64,000 bases of DNA from Verrucomicrobiia bacterium (GTDB lineage Bacteria > Verrucomicrobiota > Verrucomicrobiia > Limisphaerales > DSYF01), in assembly GCA_035765895.1 (NCBI GenBank), contig DASTWL010000003.1, forward strand, positions 27,958 to 91,957, given 5' to 3'. The translations under genes were made by a program, and so were the position numbers. This document shows positions 26,492-37,300 of the stretch, one piece after another; position 1 is the first letter of the stretch; each line of letters begins with the position of its first letter. The notes below the pieces were generated by a model. That model was not told the DNA's origin, did no database searches, and saw only the letters and a list, made by a program, of their open reading frames with translations.

Positions 26492-27379
26492 CTACGGGTT
26501 GGAAACGCCATTAGATTCGCGCCGGGGGGAGGTTTGGCGGAATGCGCCGGGCGTGCGCCCGGTGTAGCGGCGGAAGACGGTGCTGAAATACTGGCTCGAG
26601 TTGAAGCCGACGGAGAGGGCGATGTCCGTCACGGACAACGTCGTCCGGCGCAGCAGATGGCAGGCGTTTTCCATGCGGACGCGTTGCAGGTAATCATTCG
26701 GTGTGAGTCCCATTTCGGCCTTGAAGAGTTCGAAGGTTCGGGAGCGGCTGTAGCCGAGGTGCCGTGCCAGCGTCGCCATGGAAACGGGTTCCGCGTGATG
26801 CTGCCGGAGAAAGTTCACGGCGGCCGCCGCAATCTCCCGGGGCATGCGGGCTGGCGACAGGATCTGACGCACCGTTTCCAGCAGGGCACCACAGATGAGG
26901 TTGCGCAGCTTGGCCTGCGTCACGGTGTCCTGGGGACGCCGCCAGTAACCCGCGGTTTCATCCATCAGCTGACGGAGCGTCCAGCGCAGGCTGGAATTGA
27001 ATGAATGGACCGTCATCACCGACTGGCGGAGCGACTGGCCCAGACGAACCGCGTCGGCACGCGTGAAGGGTGAATTTCTCCATGGCAGGACGGGCTGCGA
27101 ACTGAGCACCAGCCCGCAGATCCGGCAGGGCGAACGCACGTTGTGGCGGCCCCGGTGCACGGCGCGCGGCGGCACAATCAGGAACTCACCGCCGCGCAAT
27201 TCCACCGCGCCATGCGCACGGAATTCATAAGTGGTGGCCCCCTCCAGGAGAAACAGGATCTCGAAGCCGGCATGTTTGTGCCACAGGACGCGGCTGGCGT
27301 TGTCGCGCTGCATCACGCCCATCTGTTGCAGGAGATCAAGGTTGATTGATTTTCCGAGCAGCTTTTCCGGGTGAGGCAT
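26492..27379 (-). CDS. AraC family transcriptional regulator
   Basis: A 295-aa regulator with an N-terminal cupin domain (about residues 20-110; L-W-H-K-H and L-E-G-A-T-T-Y) and a C-terminal two-HTH domain (about 190-290, with L-G-Y-S-R-S-R-T-F-E-L-F and the G-F-N-S-S-Q-Y-F-S-T-V-F element). Start ATG 27379 gives the usual length; the open frame upstream is proline/arginine-rich and unlike the family. It diverges from the sensor-kinase gene. It may control the glycan-degradation genes beyond the two-component pair. Confidence 0.87.
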   Translation of the reverse strand: MPHPEKLLGKSINLDLLQQMGVMQRDNASRVLWHKHAGFEILFLLEGATTYEFRAHGAVELRGGEFLIVPPRAVHRGRHNVRSPCRICGLVLSSQPVLPWRNSPFTRADAVRLGQSLRQSVMTVHSFNSSLRWTLRQLMDETAGYWRRPQDTVTQAKLRNLICGALLETVRQILSPARMPREIAAAAVNFLRQHHAEPVSMATLARHLGYSRSRTFELFKAEMGLTPNDYLQRVRMENACHLLRRTTLSVTDIALSVGFNSSQYFSTVFRRYTGRTPGAFRQTSPRRESNGVSNP

Positions 27380-27491
27380 GAGACCATGCTGGCCTGCGCG
27401 GGCACCCGGCGGCACCCCCTCAAACGGAGGGGGCATCAGGTTGCTTTTCCACTGGTTTTGGTGCGGGCTTTGGTGCTCATTGAATTGCGTT

Positions 27492-30400
27492 GTGCTTCCA
27501 CCGTTGCGTTCAGGATTTGCGGTCGCGCTGCGCCGCGTGTGTGCGGCCGGCTGCGGCGTGTTGCTGACCGGCGCGGTCGCCGCCGGGGCGGCACCCGTGC
27601 GCCCCGGTCTGGCGGAATACCTGATCGACACCTGGCAGACGAGTGACGGGCTGCCGCACAATTCAGTGAACGGGCTGGCCGTGGGGCCGGACGGCTACCT
27701 GTGGGTGGCCACCGCGGGCGGGGTGGCCCGGTTTGATGGGGTGCAGTTCACGGCCTATCGTGCGGGCGAAACCGGTTTGCCGGACAGCCGCGCGCTCGCC
27801 TTGTTCGTGGATCACCAGCAGCAACTTTGGGCCGGTGTCGTCGGCGGTTGTGCCCGGTGGACAAATGGGGGCTGGCGTGGCATCGCGCTGGCGGCGGACG
27901 GGGTGCCAGGTGACGTGCGCGCGTTTGCCGAGGATGCGGCCGGTGATTTTTGGTTTGGATCGAACACGGGCCTTGACCGCTGGCGCGACGGGGTGCGCGA
28001 GCATTTCACGCCGCCGCGCGGCCCGGCGGAAGCGGTTCGTTCGCTCCTGCTGCAACCGGATGGCACCCTGCTCGTGCTGACGGTGGCGAGTCTTTATGAA
28101 TTTCGCGACGGCACGTTTCGCGGGTTCGACGGGATTGCCACCGCGACAGGCGGCCGGGAGCTTTGGACGCTCGGCCGCGATCAGCACGGCGCCGTGTGGG
28201 TGGGAGGCAACAACGTGCTGCTGCGGCGCGAGGGCGACCACTGGACGCCCATGGACGCCGGAGACGCCTCGCTCGACGGTCATCACGTGGCTTTCCTCGC
28301 GGCCCGCAATGGCGACATCTGGGTGGCCACGCGCAATCGCGGAGTGCACCGCTGGCGCGCCGGGCACTGGTTGCATCTCTCCACGGAAAACGGCCTGGCG
28401 CACGATGACGTGCGCGCCTTGTGCGAAGACGCGCAGGGCGACATCTGGATCGGCTCGAACGGCGGCGGCCTGAACCGGCTCAAGCCACGGCATCTTGAAG
28501 TCCTCTCCCGCGAAAGCGGACTCGGGCATCACGTGACTTCAGCCCTCACGCAAAGCCCCGATGGCACAGTGTGGATCGGCACTGACGGGGGCGGCGTCTG
28601 GCGCTATGCCGCCGGTGCAGTGGAGCCGTTCCACAGCGAACCCGGTTTCGTGCCGGATGCGTTTGTCTGGTCGTTGTGCGCCACGCACGATGGCGCATTG
28701 TGGCTGGGCACGTTCAATCAGGGCTTGTTCCGGCGCGATGCCACCGGCGTGCAACAATACTTGAACTCGCACGGCCTGGAGAGCACGTGGCTGACGGCGC
28801 TGTTTGAGGACCGGGCTGGGGGCGTGTGGGTGGGCACCCATCCGGGCGGTGTGTTTCGTTTTGATGGCACCAACTTTGCGGGCGTTCGCCGGGTGGACAC
28901 CGGCCGGCATGCGGCCATCACGGCTTTCGCCGAAACGCATGACGGAACGATCTGGATCGGCACCGGCGGCGACGGTTTGATGTGCTGGGCCGGCGGACAA
29001 CTGACCTGGTTGCGGGCGACCAACGGAACGCCCGGCAACAACGTCGCGGCGCTGCACGAGGATGCGGCCGGAACGCTCTGGATCGGCAGCGGCGCCGCCG
29101 GTCTGGGCTGGCTGGCCAACGGGCGTTTTGGCCGGATCACCCGTCGCGATGGCCTGCCGGATGACGCCGTTCTCCAAATTCAAAGCGATGCGGCCGGCAA
29201 CCTGTGGCTGGGCGGCAATCTCGGTTTGACGCGCGTCAGCCGGGCGTCCTTGGACGCCTTTTGCGCGGGTCGCAGCCCGCGCATCACCGCCGTGCTTTAC
29301 GACCGGAGCGACGGGTTGCCGACGACGCAATTCGTGTCCGAGCACGCCCCGTTGTCGCTCCGCGCCGCCGATGGGGCGCTGTGGTTTTCCCTGGCGAGCG
29401 GCGTGGTGCGGGTGGATCCGGCGAAGGTCGCGACCCAGACCAACGCTCCGTGTCTGGTCATCGAAGAGGTGCAGGCCGGGGACCAGTCCCTGCTGCCCGC
29501 ACCGGTGCGCAGCGATGCCGTTCCACAGTCCGTGGCGCCGCTTGCCGTTCCCGCCGGGTTGAACAACCTGGAATTTCATTACACGGCGCTGGATCTGGCC
29601 AATCCCGGCAAGCTCCGCTTCATGCACAAGCTCGAGGGGCTGGACGCAGACTGGCAGCTCGCCGGCGCGCAACGCGTGGCCAATTACCGGTTCGTGCCGC
29701 CGGGGAGCTATCACTTCCGCCTCCGGGCGCGCAACGGAGAAGGCGTGTGGACCGAGCCGGGCGTGGCCGTCGCGTTGCGGGTGTTGCCGCATTTCTGGCA
29801 AACGTGGTGGTTCCGCATCGCGATGTTCCTGCTGGCCGCGGCGGGAGTGGCCGCCGGTGTGCGCCGGGTCTCCCTGCGCCGGCTGCAATTGCGCCTGGCG
29901 CGGGCGGAACAGGAACGGCGCGTGCATCAGGAACGGGCACGCATCGCCCAGGATTTGCATGATGATCTGGGCAGCAGCCTGACCGAGATCAGCTTTCTCG
30001 GAGCGCTGCCGCGCACGGAGGCATTGTCATCCGAGGCTTTGCGGGAGCGGCTGGGGGCAATTGTGCAACGTTCGGCGCGGCTGACCAAGGCGCTCGACCA
30101 AATTGTCTGGGCGGTGAATCCGGCCAACGACACGTTGTCGGCCACGGTCAATTATCTCTGCTCGCGCGTTCAGGAAAGCCTGCGGGCGGCGGCGGTTCGT
30201 TGCCGGCTCGACGTGGCGGACAACCTGCCCGAAGTCAACCTGCGGGCCGAGGTGCGGAACAATCTGCTGCTCGCCGCGAACGAGGCCATCAACAACGCGA
30301 TGAAATACGCCGGCGCCACCGAAATCTGGCTGCGCGTGCACGTGCGCGAAGGCCGCCTGGAAGTCGTGGTGGAGGACAACGGCCGTGGGTTCGTGGTCGC

Positions 30401-30533
30401 GGCGGTGGCCGACGCGGGCAATGGCCTCGGGAACATGCGCCGCCGGTTGCGGGAGATTGGCGGAGACTGCGCGGTGCAAAGCACGCTGGGACATGGCACG
30501 AGCGTGAGCTTCCGCATGCCGTTGCCCGACTGA
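27492..30533 (+). CDS. Reg_prop two-component sensor histidine kinase (HisKA_3/LuxR-linked)
   Basis: A sensor of about 1013 aa. A signal peptide is followed by some dozen reg_prop blades (repeats with D-x-x-G-x-L-W-[IV]-G/A-T), forming two extracytoplasmic propellers, then a Y_Y_Y domain (about 680-755), one membrane helix (about 765-785), a coiled linker, HisKA_3 with the phospho-His in Q-D-L-H-D-D-L-G-S-S-L (His823) and a HATPase domain with N-E-A-I-N-N, D-N-G-R-G-F and G-L-G-N-M. Such sensors often detect oligosaccharides at glycan loci. GTG 27492 is preferred because it precedes the signal peptide and leaves a divergent promoter gap; ATG 27378 in the same frame is an alternative. Confidence 0.88.
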   Translation: MLPPLRSGFAVALRRVCAAGCGVLLTGAVAAGAAPVRPGLAEYLIDTWQTSDGLPHNSVNGLAVGPDGYLWVATAGGVARFDGVQFTAYRAGETGLPDSRALALFVDHQQQLWAGVVGGCARWTNGGWRGIALAADGVPGDVRAFAEDAAGDFWFGSNTGLDRWRDGVREHFTPPRGPAEAVRSLLLQPDGTLLVLTVASLYEFRDGTFRGFDGIATATGGRELWTLGRDQHGAVWVGGNNVLLRREGDHWTPMDAGDASLDGHHVAFLAARNGDIWVATRNRGVHRWRAGHWLHLSTENGLAHDDVRALCEDAQGDIWIGSNGGGLNRLKPRHLEVLSRESGLGHHVTSALTQSPDGTVWIGTDGGGVWRYAAGAVEPFHSEPGFVPDAFVWSLCATHDGALWLGTFNQGLFRRDATGVQQYLNSHGLESTWLTALFEDRAGGVWVGTHPGGVFRFDGTNFAGVRRVDTGRHAAITAFAETHDGTIWIGTGGDGLMCWAGGQLTWLRATNGTPGNNVAALHEDAAGTLWIGSGAAGLGWLANGRFGRITRRDGLPDDAVLQIQSDAAGNLWLGGNLGLTRVSRASLDAFCAGRSPRITAVLYDRSDGLPTTQFVSEHAPLSLRAADGALWFSLASGVVRVDPAKVATQTNAPCLVIEEVQAGDQSLLPAPVRSDAVPQSVAPLAVPAGLNNLEFHYTALDLANPGKLRFMHKLEGLDADWQLAGAQRVANYRFVPPGSYHFRLRARNGEGVWTEPGVAVALRVLPHFWQTWWFRIAMFLLAAAGVAAGVRRVSLRRLQLRLARAEQERRVHQERARIAQDLHDDLGSSLTEISFLGALPRTEALSSEALRERLGAIVQRSARLTKALDQIVWAVNPANDTLSATVNYLCSRVQESLRAAAVRCRLDVADNLPEVNLRAEVRNNLLLAANEAINNAMKYAGATEIWLRVHVREGRLEVVVEDNGRGFVVAAVADAGNGLGNMRRRLREIGGDCAVQSTLGHGTSVSFRMPLPD

Positions 30534-30709
30534 GGCCGGCGGGTCCGGCATCCGGCACGGGCAATGTCGCGAAACCATCCGCTTGGGGGGCTGTCGCTTC
30601 GGCGCGCGGGCGGGACACTGGCCGCGTGAACTCGAGTGACGACGCGGTGGCCGGGGGATCGGGATTTTCGCCTGCCCGTCCGGGCGGAGTTGTGTATGGT
30701 GAATTGCGC

Positions 30710-31342
30710 ATGCCCCGAATCGCCATCGTGGAAGACAATCGCGTCATTCGCGAGAGCCTGGAAAAGCTCGTCAATGAACTGCCCGGCTACCGCTGCGTGT
30801 GCGCCTGCGACAGCGCCGAGGACGCCTTGCGGGAGATTCCCCGGCACACCCCGGACATTGTGATGATGGACATCCATCTGCCGAACATGTCGGGCATCCA
30901 ATGCGCGGCCAGCTTGAAGCAGCGGTTCCCCGAATTCCAAATTCTCATGCTCACGGTGTATGAGGACGAGGACAAAATCTTCCGTGCCCTGCAGGCCGGC
31001 GCGTCCGGATACATTCTCAAGCGGAATGGAACGGATGAAATCATCGAGGCGCTCGAGGAACTGCGGCAGGGCGGGGCGCCCATGACCAGCGCCATTGCCC
31101 GCAAGGTCGTCGCCTCCTTCCGCAGCAAACCCGCGGCGGCGGCGATGCCGCATTTGTCGCGGCGCGAAACCGAGATTCTCGATTGCCTGACGCGCGGGCT
31201 GGCGAACAAGGAAATCGCCGATCAACTCAACATCAGCGTTGCCACGACGCGGTGGCACCTGAAACAAATCTATGAAAAGCTTCATGTGCGCAGCCGCACG
31301 GAAGCAGCCATGAAATTCGTCGGGGCGCAGTCAAAGGTTTGA
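30710..31342 (+). CDS. NarL/FixJ family response regulator
   Basis: A 210-aa regulator with a receiver domain (Glu8-Asp9, phospho-acceptor Asp54 in V-M-M-D-I-H-L-P, Thr82, Lys104) and a C-terminal LuxR-type HTH (about 148-205, with L-S-R-R-E-T-E-I-L and G-L-A-N-K-E-I-A). The HisKA_3 kinase just upstream is the expected partner. ATG 30710 starts M-P-R-I-A-I-V-E-D-N and fits the family; the frame is open far upstream inside the kinase gene. It faces the glycan genes and is a likely activator of them. Confidence 0.92.
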   Translation: MPRIAIVEDNRVIRESLEKLVNELPGYRCVCACDSAEDALREIPRHTPDIVMMDIHLPNMSGIQCAASLKQRFPEFQILMLTVYEDEDKIFRALQAGASGYILKRNGTDEIIEALEELRQGGAPMTSAIARKVVASFRSKPAAAAMPHLSRRETEILDCLTRGLANKEIADQLNISVATTRWHLKQIYEKLHVRSRTEAAMKFVGAQSKV

Positions 31343-31749
31343 CGCGCTGTTCAACGCCGGGGCTGCGCCCTTCTTCCGTCCGCTGCTTCACCAGCGGCTT
31401 CGTCCCGCCGACCTATCCTGCATGCCGACACCGATCCGCCGGGCTGGCGGCGTTCCCAACTCTCCCGCGACGTGCTCGCCATCCATCGGCCCGGCGGCCG
31501 CGGAAACCATCACTTTGGGGGGGTGAAGCCGGCGCGAAGGCTGGTTAAAGTGGAATCATGTTCACCTCGCCCGTCATGCAATTGCGCCCGGCCGGTCCGG
31601 CTGTGGTTGGCAAGGCTGGCGTGTGCAAAATAGTCCGGTGGACGATCTCAAACGACAACTGCGTTCATGCGTGCAACGATGCAGCATCCAAAAACGGCCG
31701 CCGGCCGGGCACGGCTGCTCGCAGCGCCCGGGACCGCATTGCCTGATTG
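31343..31749. other. Intergenic region before the glycan-degradation genes
   Basis: About 400 bp between the response regulator and the propeller/sialidase-like gene. No gene is supported. It holds a G-rich element at 31503-31523 that resembles one at 30571-30591 between the kinase and regulator genes. The promoter of the downstream secreted proteins is expected here. Confidence 0.5.
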
Positions 31750-34143
31750 ATGATGACTTCTTCCCAACCGCAACTTTGTTTCGTCGGCCTCGCCATCGGC
31801 GTGCTGATGGCTGGTCTGGGCGCGGCTCGCGCAACCACGGATGTGCTGGTCTCCGACGGTTTGAACAACGCCGTGCGCGCCTATCACGTCACCGATACGA
31901 ACTGGGTTTATACGGGTGTGTTCGCGGCGGGCGATTATGCCGGTGCGCCGCTGACCACGCCCGCCGGCCTGGCGCAGGACGCGGCGGGCAACCTCTATGT
32001 GGCCGAGGCGGTGACGAACGGCCGCGTGCTGTGTTTTGACACCAATGGCGTTTATCTCGGCGCTCTTGGGACCAACGGAGTGCAGTTTGCGGGTGGCAAC
32101 GCGCAGGCGCTCGTCCTCGGGCCGGACGGCAATCTGTATTTGTCACTTGCGTTTGGCACGGCTACGGGCAACTGCGTGTATCGCTGCGATCTTCACACCC
32201 GCGCGTGGAGCGTGTTCGTGCCCAACAGCGGCGCTGGTTATTCGTTGAACACGCCGCGCGGTCTGGCGTTTGCCGATGATGGGAATCTTTACCTGGCGGA
32301 CCGGCAGAACAACGCGATTCGCAAATTCAGCGGCGCCACCGGCGCGTTTCTCGGCAATCTCGTCACCGCCACGAGCCCGCAGGCGCTGTTCTGGGATGCC
32401 GTCAGCAACCGGTTTTTAATGAGCCGCACGTTTACCGGCGTGCTGGAGAGCATCACCCCGGGCGGAGTGGTGGCGCCGGTTTACACGCAGTCCGGCTCCG
32501 ACAGTTTTCTGGGCGTGAATCGCGTGGAGGGACGCATCGCGTTTACCCGCTACGGTTCGGGACGGGTGGATTTGGTGGCGAACACCAACGCGGTCACGCC
32601 GGTGGTGAAGTTTCTCAACGGGCCATCGTATTTGCTCGCCGCCACGCTGGGGCCGCGCTCGCCGGTGAAGGCCAACGGCTGCCCTGATTTGCCGGGCGTG
32701 CCGATTTATTACAGCCCCAACAACACGGGCCGCTACCTGGGTTCGCCCGCGCTGGTCATTTTGCCGAACGGAGATTACCTCGCTTCGCACGATTACTTTG
32801 GCGGCGGCTCCTCGCAGACCACGCTGGGCCAGACCTTCCTGTATCGGTCCCCGGACCGGGGCACCAACTGGTCGCGGCTGGGCCAGATCAACGAAATGGT
32901 TGCCGGCGCCGCGGACGACGACGGCACGTTTTGGAATCATTTCCTGCAAATCAACGGCGCGCTTTACTCCCTCGGCAACGCCAACAGCAGCGCCACTGGT
33001 TACATGGTCATCCGCCGCTCGACCGACAACGGCGCGACGTGGACGTCCGTCAGCGACGGGCCTGACAACACGGGACGCCTGTTCGCCGGCCAAATGTGGG
33101 GGCCGGGACATGATTACGTCCTCAAACATGGCCGGGTTTGGCTGGCAGCGGAGCGCAGTCACGGCAGCGCGTTTGGCGACAATTTCATTGCGGCCATTTC
33201 TGCGCCGACGAATTCCGATTTGCTGGCGCCGACCAACTGGGCATTGTCCTCAACGGTCGTGCGGGACACCAACTGGCTGGGCGGCACGTTCCGCGGCTGG
33301 CTCGAAGGCAACACGGTGGAAGATCCGCTCGGCGGGTTGGTGCTGGTGATGCGCGTGGACAACCGTTACCCGAACGGCGCCGCGATTGGCGGCAAGGCGG
33401 CGGTCATCCGGGTGCAATACAACGCCGGCACGGGCGCCGCGACGACCGCCTTCAGCGGCGGTGATTTTGATCCGACTGATCCGAGCAGCAGCGGATTCAT
33501 TGATTTTCCCGGTGGCACCACGCGCTTCACCATCCGGTTTGATCCCGTTTCGCAACGGTATTGGACGCTGTGCAATTACATTCCGCGCAAGTTCCGCAAC
33601 GCCGCCTACAACGCCGAGCGGTTCCGCGGCATCCTGGCGCTGGCCAGCTCGCCCAACCTGAATGACTGGACCGTCGAACGCATCGTCATGGCGGACGGGC
33701 GGCTTTACAGCGACGACGCCACGGTGGTGGCTTCCGCCTTCAACGGAAATCAAACGCGGTTCGGTTTTCAATACGCGGACTGGCAGTTCGACGGGGCGGA
33801 TCTCGTGGCCACGGTGCGCACGGCGTTTTGCGACGATTACGGCGATCCGGCCATCGGGCACAACGCGAACTATTACCTGTTTCGCCGCGTGGAAAATTTT
33901 CGCGTGAACGCCGGCCCGGGCGCGGTGCGCATTCGGGCGCTTGACCACGCGCCGGCCACGGGCACGAGCCTGATTGCCTGCGGCACGCGGCCGGCGCGGC
34001 TGTATCACGTGGAATGGTCCGATGACCTGCACACGTGGCAGGACGCGGGACAGTCGTGGGAGGGCACGGGGGAGGAAGCCACGTTTGCCGTCACCGGCCA
34101 GTTGGCGAACGTTCGTTACTATCGCGTGGTCGAGACGCCCTGA
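31750..34143 (+). CDS. Secreted NHL/propeller protein with sialidase-like BNR domain
   Basis: About 797 aa. After a signal peptide, residues about 30-310 form a beta-propeller of NHL-like blades (A-G-L-A-Q-D-A-A-G-N-L-Y-V-A). Residues about 320-720 are a sialidase-like module with two Asp boxes: S-P-D-R-G-T-N-W (about 367) and S-T-D-N-G-A-T-W (about 424). The module contains R-Y-L-G-S-P-A-L-V-I-L and F-Q-Y-A-D-W-Q-F-D-G, also present in the sulfatase fusion at 44368-47073. I could not place the full sialidase Arg triad and Tyr/Glu pair, so it may be a divergent glycosidase or a binding module. The last 60 residues end in Y-Y-R-V-V-E-T-P. ATG 31750 follows an in-frame TTG. Confidence 0.75.
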   Translation: MMTSSQPQLCFVGLAIGVLMAGLGAARATTDVLVSDGLNNAVRAYHVTDTNWVYTGVFAAGDYAGAPLTTPAGLAQDAAGNLYVAEAVTNGRVLCFDTNGVYLGALGTNGVQFAGGNAQALVLGPDGNLYLSLAFGTATGNCVYRCDLHTRAWSVFVPNSGAGYSLNTPRGLAFADDGNLYLADRQNNAIRKFSGATGAFLGNLVTATSPQALFWDAVSNRFLMSRTFTGVLESITPGGVVAPVYTQSGSDSFLGVNRVEGRIAFTRYGSGRVDLVANTNAVTPVVKFLNGPSYLLAATLGPRSPVKANGCPDLPGVPIYYSPNNTGRYLGSPALVILPNGDYLASHDYFGGGSSQTTLGQTFLYRSPDRGTNWSRLGQINEMVAGAADDDGTFWNHFLQINGALYSLGNANSSATGYMVIRRSTDNGATWTSVSDGPDNTGRLFAGQMWGPGHDYVLKHGRVWLAAERSHGSAFGDNFIAAISAPTNSDLLAPTNWALSSTVVRDTNWLGGTFRGWLEGNTVEDPLGGLVLVMRVDNRYPNGAAIGGKAAVIRVQYNAGTGAATTAFSGGDFDPTDPSSSGFIDFPGGTTRFTIRFDPVSQRYWTLCNYIPRKFRNAAYNAERFRGILALASSPNLNDWTVERIVMADGRLYSDDATVVASAFNGNQTRFGFQYADWQFDGADLVATVRTAFCDDYGDPAIGHNANYYLFRRVENFRVNAGPGAVRIRALDHAPATGTSLIACGTRPARLYHVEWSDDLHTWQDAGQSWEGTGEEATFAVTGQLANVRYYRVVETP

Positions 34144-34307
34144 AGCCGGCCAATGTTCCTGCATTTCTGTCAACGATCAACAACCAGTAACAAACCATGA
34201 AAAGAACCATCCCTAGCATCAACAGTCACGCCGCCCCGGTGGTGAACGGCGGCCCGGCGGCCGGCCCGATCGCCGGTTTCGGAGCTGCATCCAACGGCAA
34301 TTTGCTC

Positions 34308-37300
34308 ATGAAACCCGTAAAAATCCTCCTCGCCATGCTCGGTTTGGGCGCGCTGTTGACGACGGTGACGGCGCACGCCGGCCGGTTCGCATTGGTGGCC
34401 GACCAGAACAACGCGCGGGTGGTTTTGTTCTATGTCAACGGGCAGACGTGGACTTACGTGAAAAACTTCGCCGACACTTCCACGCCCACGGGTGACGCGG
34501 CGCCGTTCACGAAGCCCACGGCGGTTGCGCAGGATCCGCAAGGCCGCATCTACGTGAGCGACCAGACCACAACCGCTGGCCAGAACCGCGTTTTGCGTTT
34601 CGACACCAACGGCGTGTTCCTCGACCTGGTGGGTGACGCAACCACCGGGCTGAACGGATTCAATGTGCCGGGCAGCGGCCTGGACGACATGATTTGCGGT
34701 CCGGACGGGAACCTTTATGGCACGGTCGCCTTCGGGGCGCCGGGCCAGATTTGGAAATACGTTGTTGCCAGCAACCAGTGGACGCAGCTGGTGGTCAGCA
34801 ACGCCGCGGTCCGGCTGAACGCGCCGCGCGGCCTGGACTTCGGCCCGGACAACAATCTTTACGTCTGCAACCGGCAATATGGCAACATGCTGGTCTTTGA
34901 TACGAACGGCACTTTCCTGCGCACCAACGCGGTCTTCTCCGGCACCTACCTAACCACGCCCATGGGCTTGCGCTGGGATCCGGTTGGCAGCCGGTTCATC
35001 TGCACCTCGGGCAACGGCGGCTCGGTGGTCTGCGCCTGCACGACCAACGGCGTGCTGAGCCTGATCACCGCGCAACAGCCCAGCGGCGATTCCACCAAGA
35101 AGAACATTCTCGGGGTGCTGGCGGATGGCACCAACGTCTTCTACGGCAGTTTCTCTTCGCCGGGACACATCTATTTGTGCAACAACACGAGCACCACATC
35201 CGTGACGCCAGTGGATGCGGGCACCACGCCCACGCTGAGCAGTTCGCTTTACATGAACTACGCCGTCGGCTTCGGCTTGGGAAGCCTGCAAAGCGTGACG
35301 TTGAGCGTGACCCGCACGAACATGCTGGCCGGGACCGTGCAACAGGCGCATTTCACGGGCGATTACGTCGCCCAGTCCGGCGTGGACTTGAGCACCGACC
35401 CGAACACGGTGTGGAGTTCGAGCGATCCCGGAGTGCTGACCGTCTCCCCGCAGGGATTGTTGACGGCGGTCGGTCTGGGTTCGGCGACGCTCTCGGTCAC
35501 GAATGGCGCGTTTAACGCCGCCACCAACATCACCGTCGTTCCGTTGACGACGACCTTGATTCACCGCTACAGCTTCACCAGCGACGCCAATGATTCGGTC
35601 GGCACGGCCAACGGCACGGTGTCCGGCTTCAGCTACAGCTATGCCAACGGCCAGCTCGCCCTGGCGCCGACGAGCCAATACGACTACACCTACGTCGATT
35701 TCGGCCCGAGCCTCATCAGCGGCAACGACGCCCTGACGTTCGAGGCGTGGGCCAGCTTTGGCACCAACTACAATTGGGCCCGGCTCTTTGACTTCGGTGA
35801 CAACGACGGCATCAACGGCACCGCCTACGTCGCGCTCACGCCGCACAGCGCGTCGGGCACCACGCGCGTGGCGCTGAAGACCGGCGCGGGCGGCGAAGTG
35901 GCTGTCGATGCCCCCGGCACCCTGGACAACAAGACCAACGTGCACATTGTGGCGGTGGTGCATCCGCTGGGCGGCACCATCAAACTGTATTTGAACGGCG
36001 TGCTCGCGGCGCAAAAGACGAACATCACCGGCCAGGATCTCGCCGGCATTGTGGACAACTACAACTACCTCGGCCGTTCCCAGTTCTACGTGGACCCTGC
36101 GGCCACCGAGTCGATTGATGAGTTCCGCGTTTACTCGGGCGTGCTGGACGCAACCAATGTGGCGTTCCACTACGCGGCCGGGCCGGACAACGTGGTGAGC
36201 GATCCCGGTGCGTTGCAGTCCGTATCGCTGGCGCTGAACACCAACATGCTGCAACAAGGCCAGCAGACGGTGCTCGCCTACGGCACGTTTGCCAACGTGT
36301 CCGGCGTGCCGTTGAACAACTTCAGCGGCGTGAGCTTCACTTCCAGCGACACCAACGTGTTTACGGTGAGCGCCTCCGGCGTGGTGCGGGCGGTGGGCTA
36401 TGGCACGGCCACGATCACGGTCAGCTACGGCGACCAATCGGCCTCCTACGCTGTCACCAGCGAGCCGCTGCCGCAAACGAGCTACCTGGTCACGGATGGC
36501 GCGGGCAATCGCGTGCTGCAATACAGCGGCGTGGGCACGAACTGGATGCTGACCAAGGTGTTCGCCGCCGGCACCTATGACGGCCTGCCCATGACGGAAC
36601 CCATCGGCGTCGTGCAGGATCCGGCGGGCAATGTGTATGTCTCCGATGGTGCCAATGGCGGGCGGGTTTTGAAGTTCGCGGCGAGCGGTGACTACCTCGG
36701 TTCGCTGGGCACCAACGGCGTGGATTACTTCGCCAGTCCGGCCAACGCGCTGACGGTGGACGCGGCCGGCAGCATCTACATGGCCACGCCGTTTGGGACG
36801 AACAACGTGATGAAGTATGACACCATCGCGGGCACGTGGTCGGAGTTTGTGCCCACGACGGACGGCTTCAATTACACGCTGGTGAATCCGACGGGAATTG
36901 CCTTCGGGCCGGATGGCAATCTCTACGTCGCCAACCGGGGCGGCTTCAACGCGGCGAACCGGCCGGTGCACGAGTTTGACACCAACGGATTCTACCTCGG
37001 CAACCTGACAACAGGGCTGGTCGGTCCGCAGGGATTGAGCTGGGACAAGGTCAATCAGCGATTCCTGTTTTCGAACGGGGCGACGAGCATCGCGGCCATC
37101 AGCACCAACGGAGTGGTGACGACGCTTGCGGGCGGTGTCGCCGCGGATGCCGTGGGCACACTGAGTTCCGGTCCCTTCGTGTATTACGCCGATTATTCGG
37201 CGTCCGGCATTTATGCCATCACCGGTCCGTCGAGCGCGGTGCTCGTTGCGGGCGGGATCACCCACGTGCACCAGGCGATTGAGTTCGCCTTCCCGCCGAA

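Noticed and set aside
31558..31746. 62-codon plus-strand frame before the propeller/sialidase-like gene
   Set aside because: No ribosome site, no domain and no signal peptide; treated as intergenic.
34950..37271. 773-codon minus-strand frame opposite the giant propeller protein
   Set aside because: A long stop-free antisense frame is expected in GC-rich coding DNA; the opposite frame has a signal peptide and repeats.
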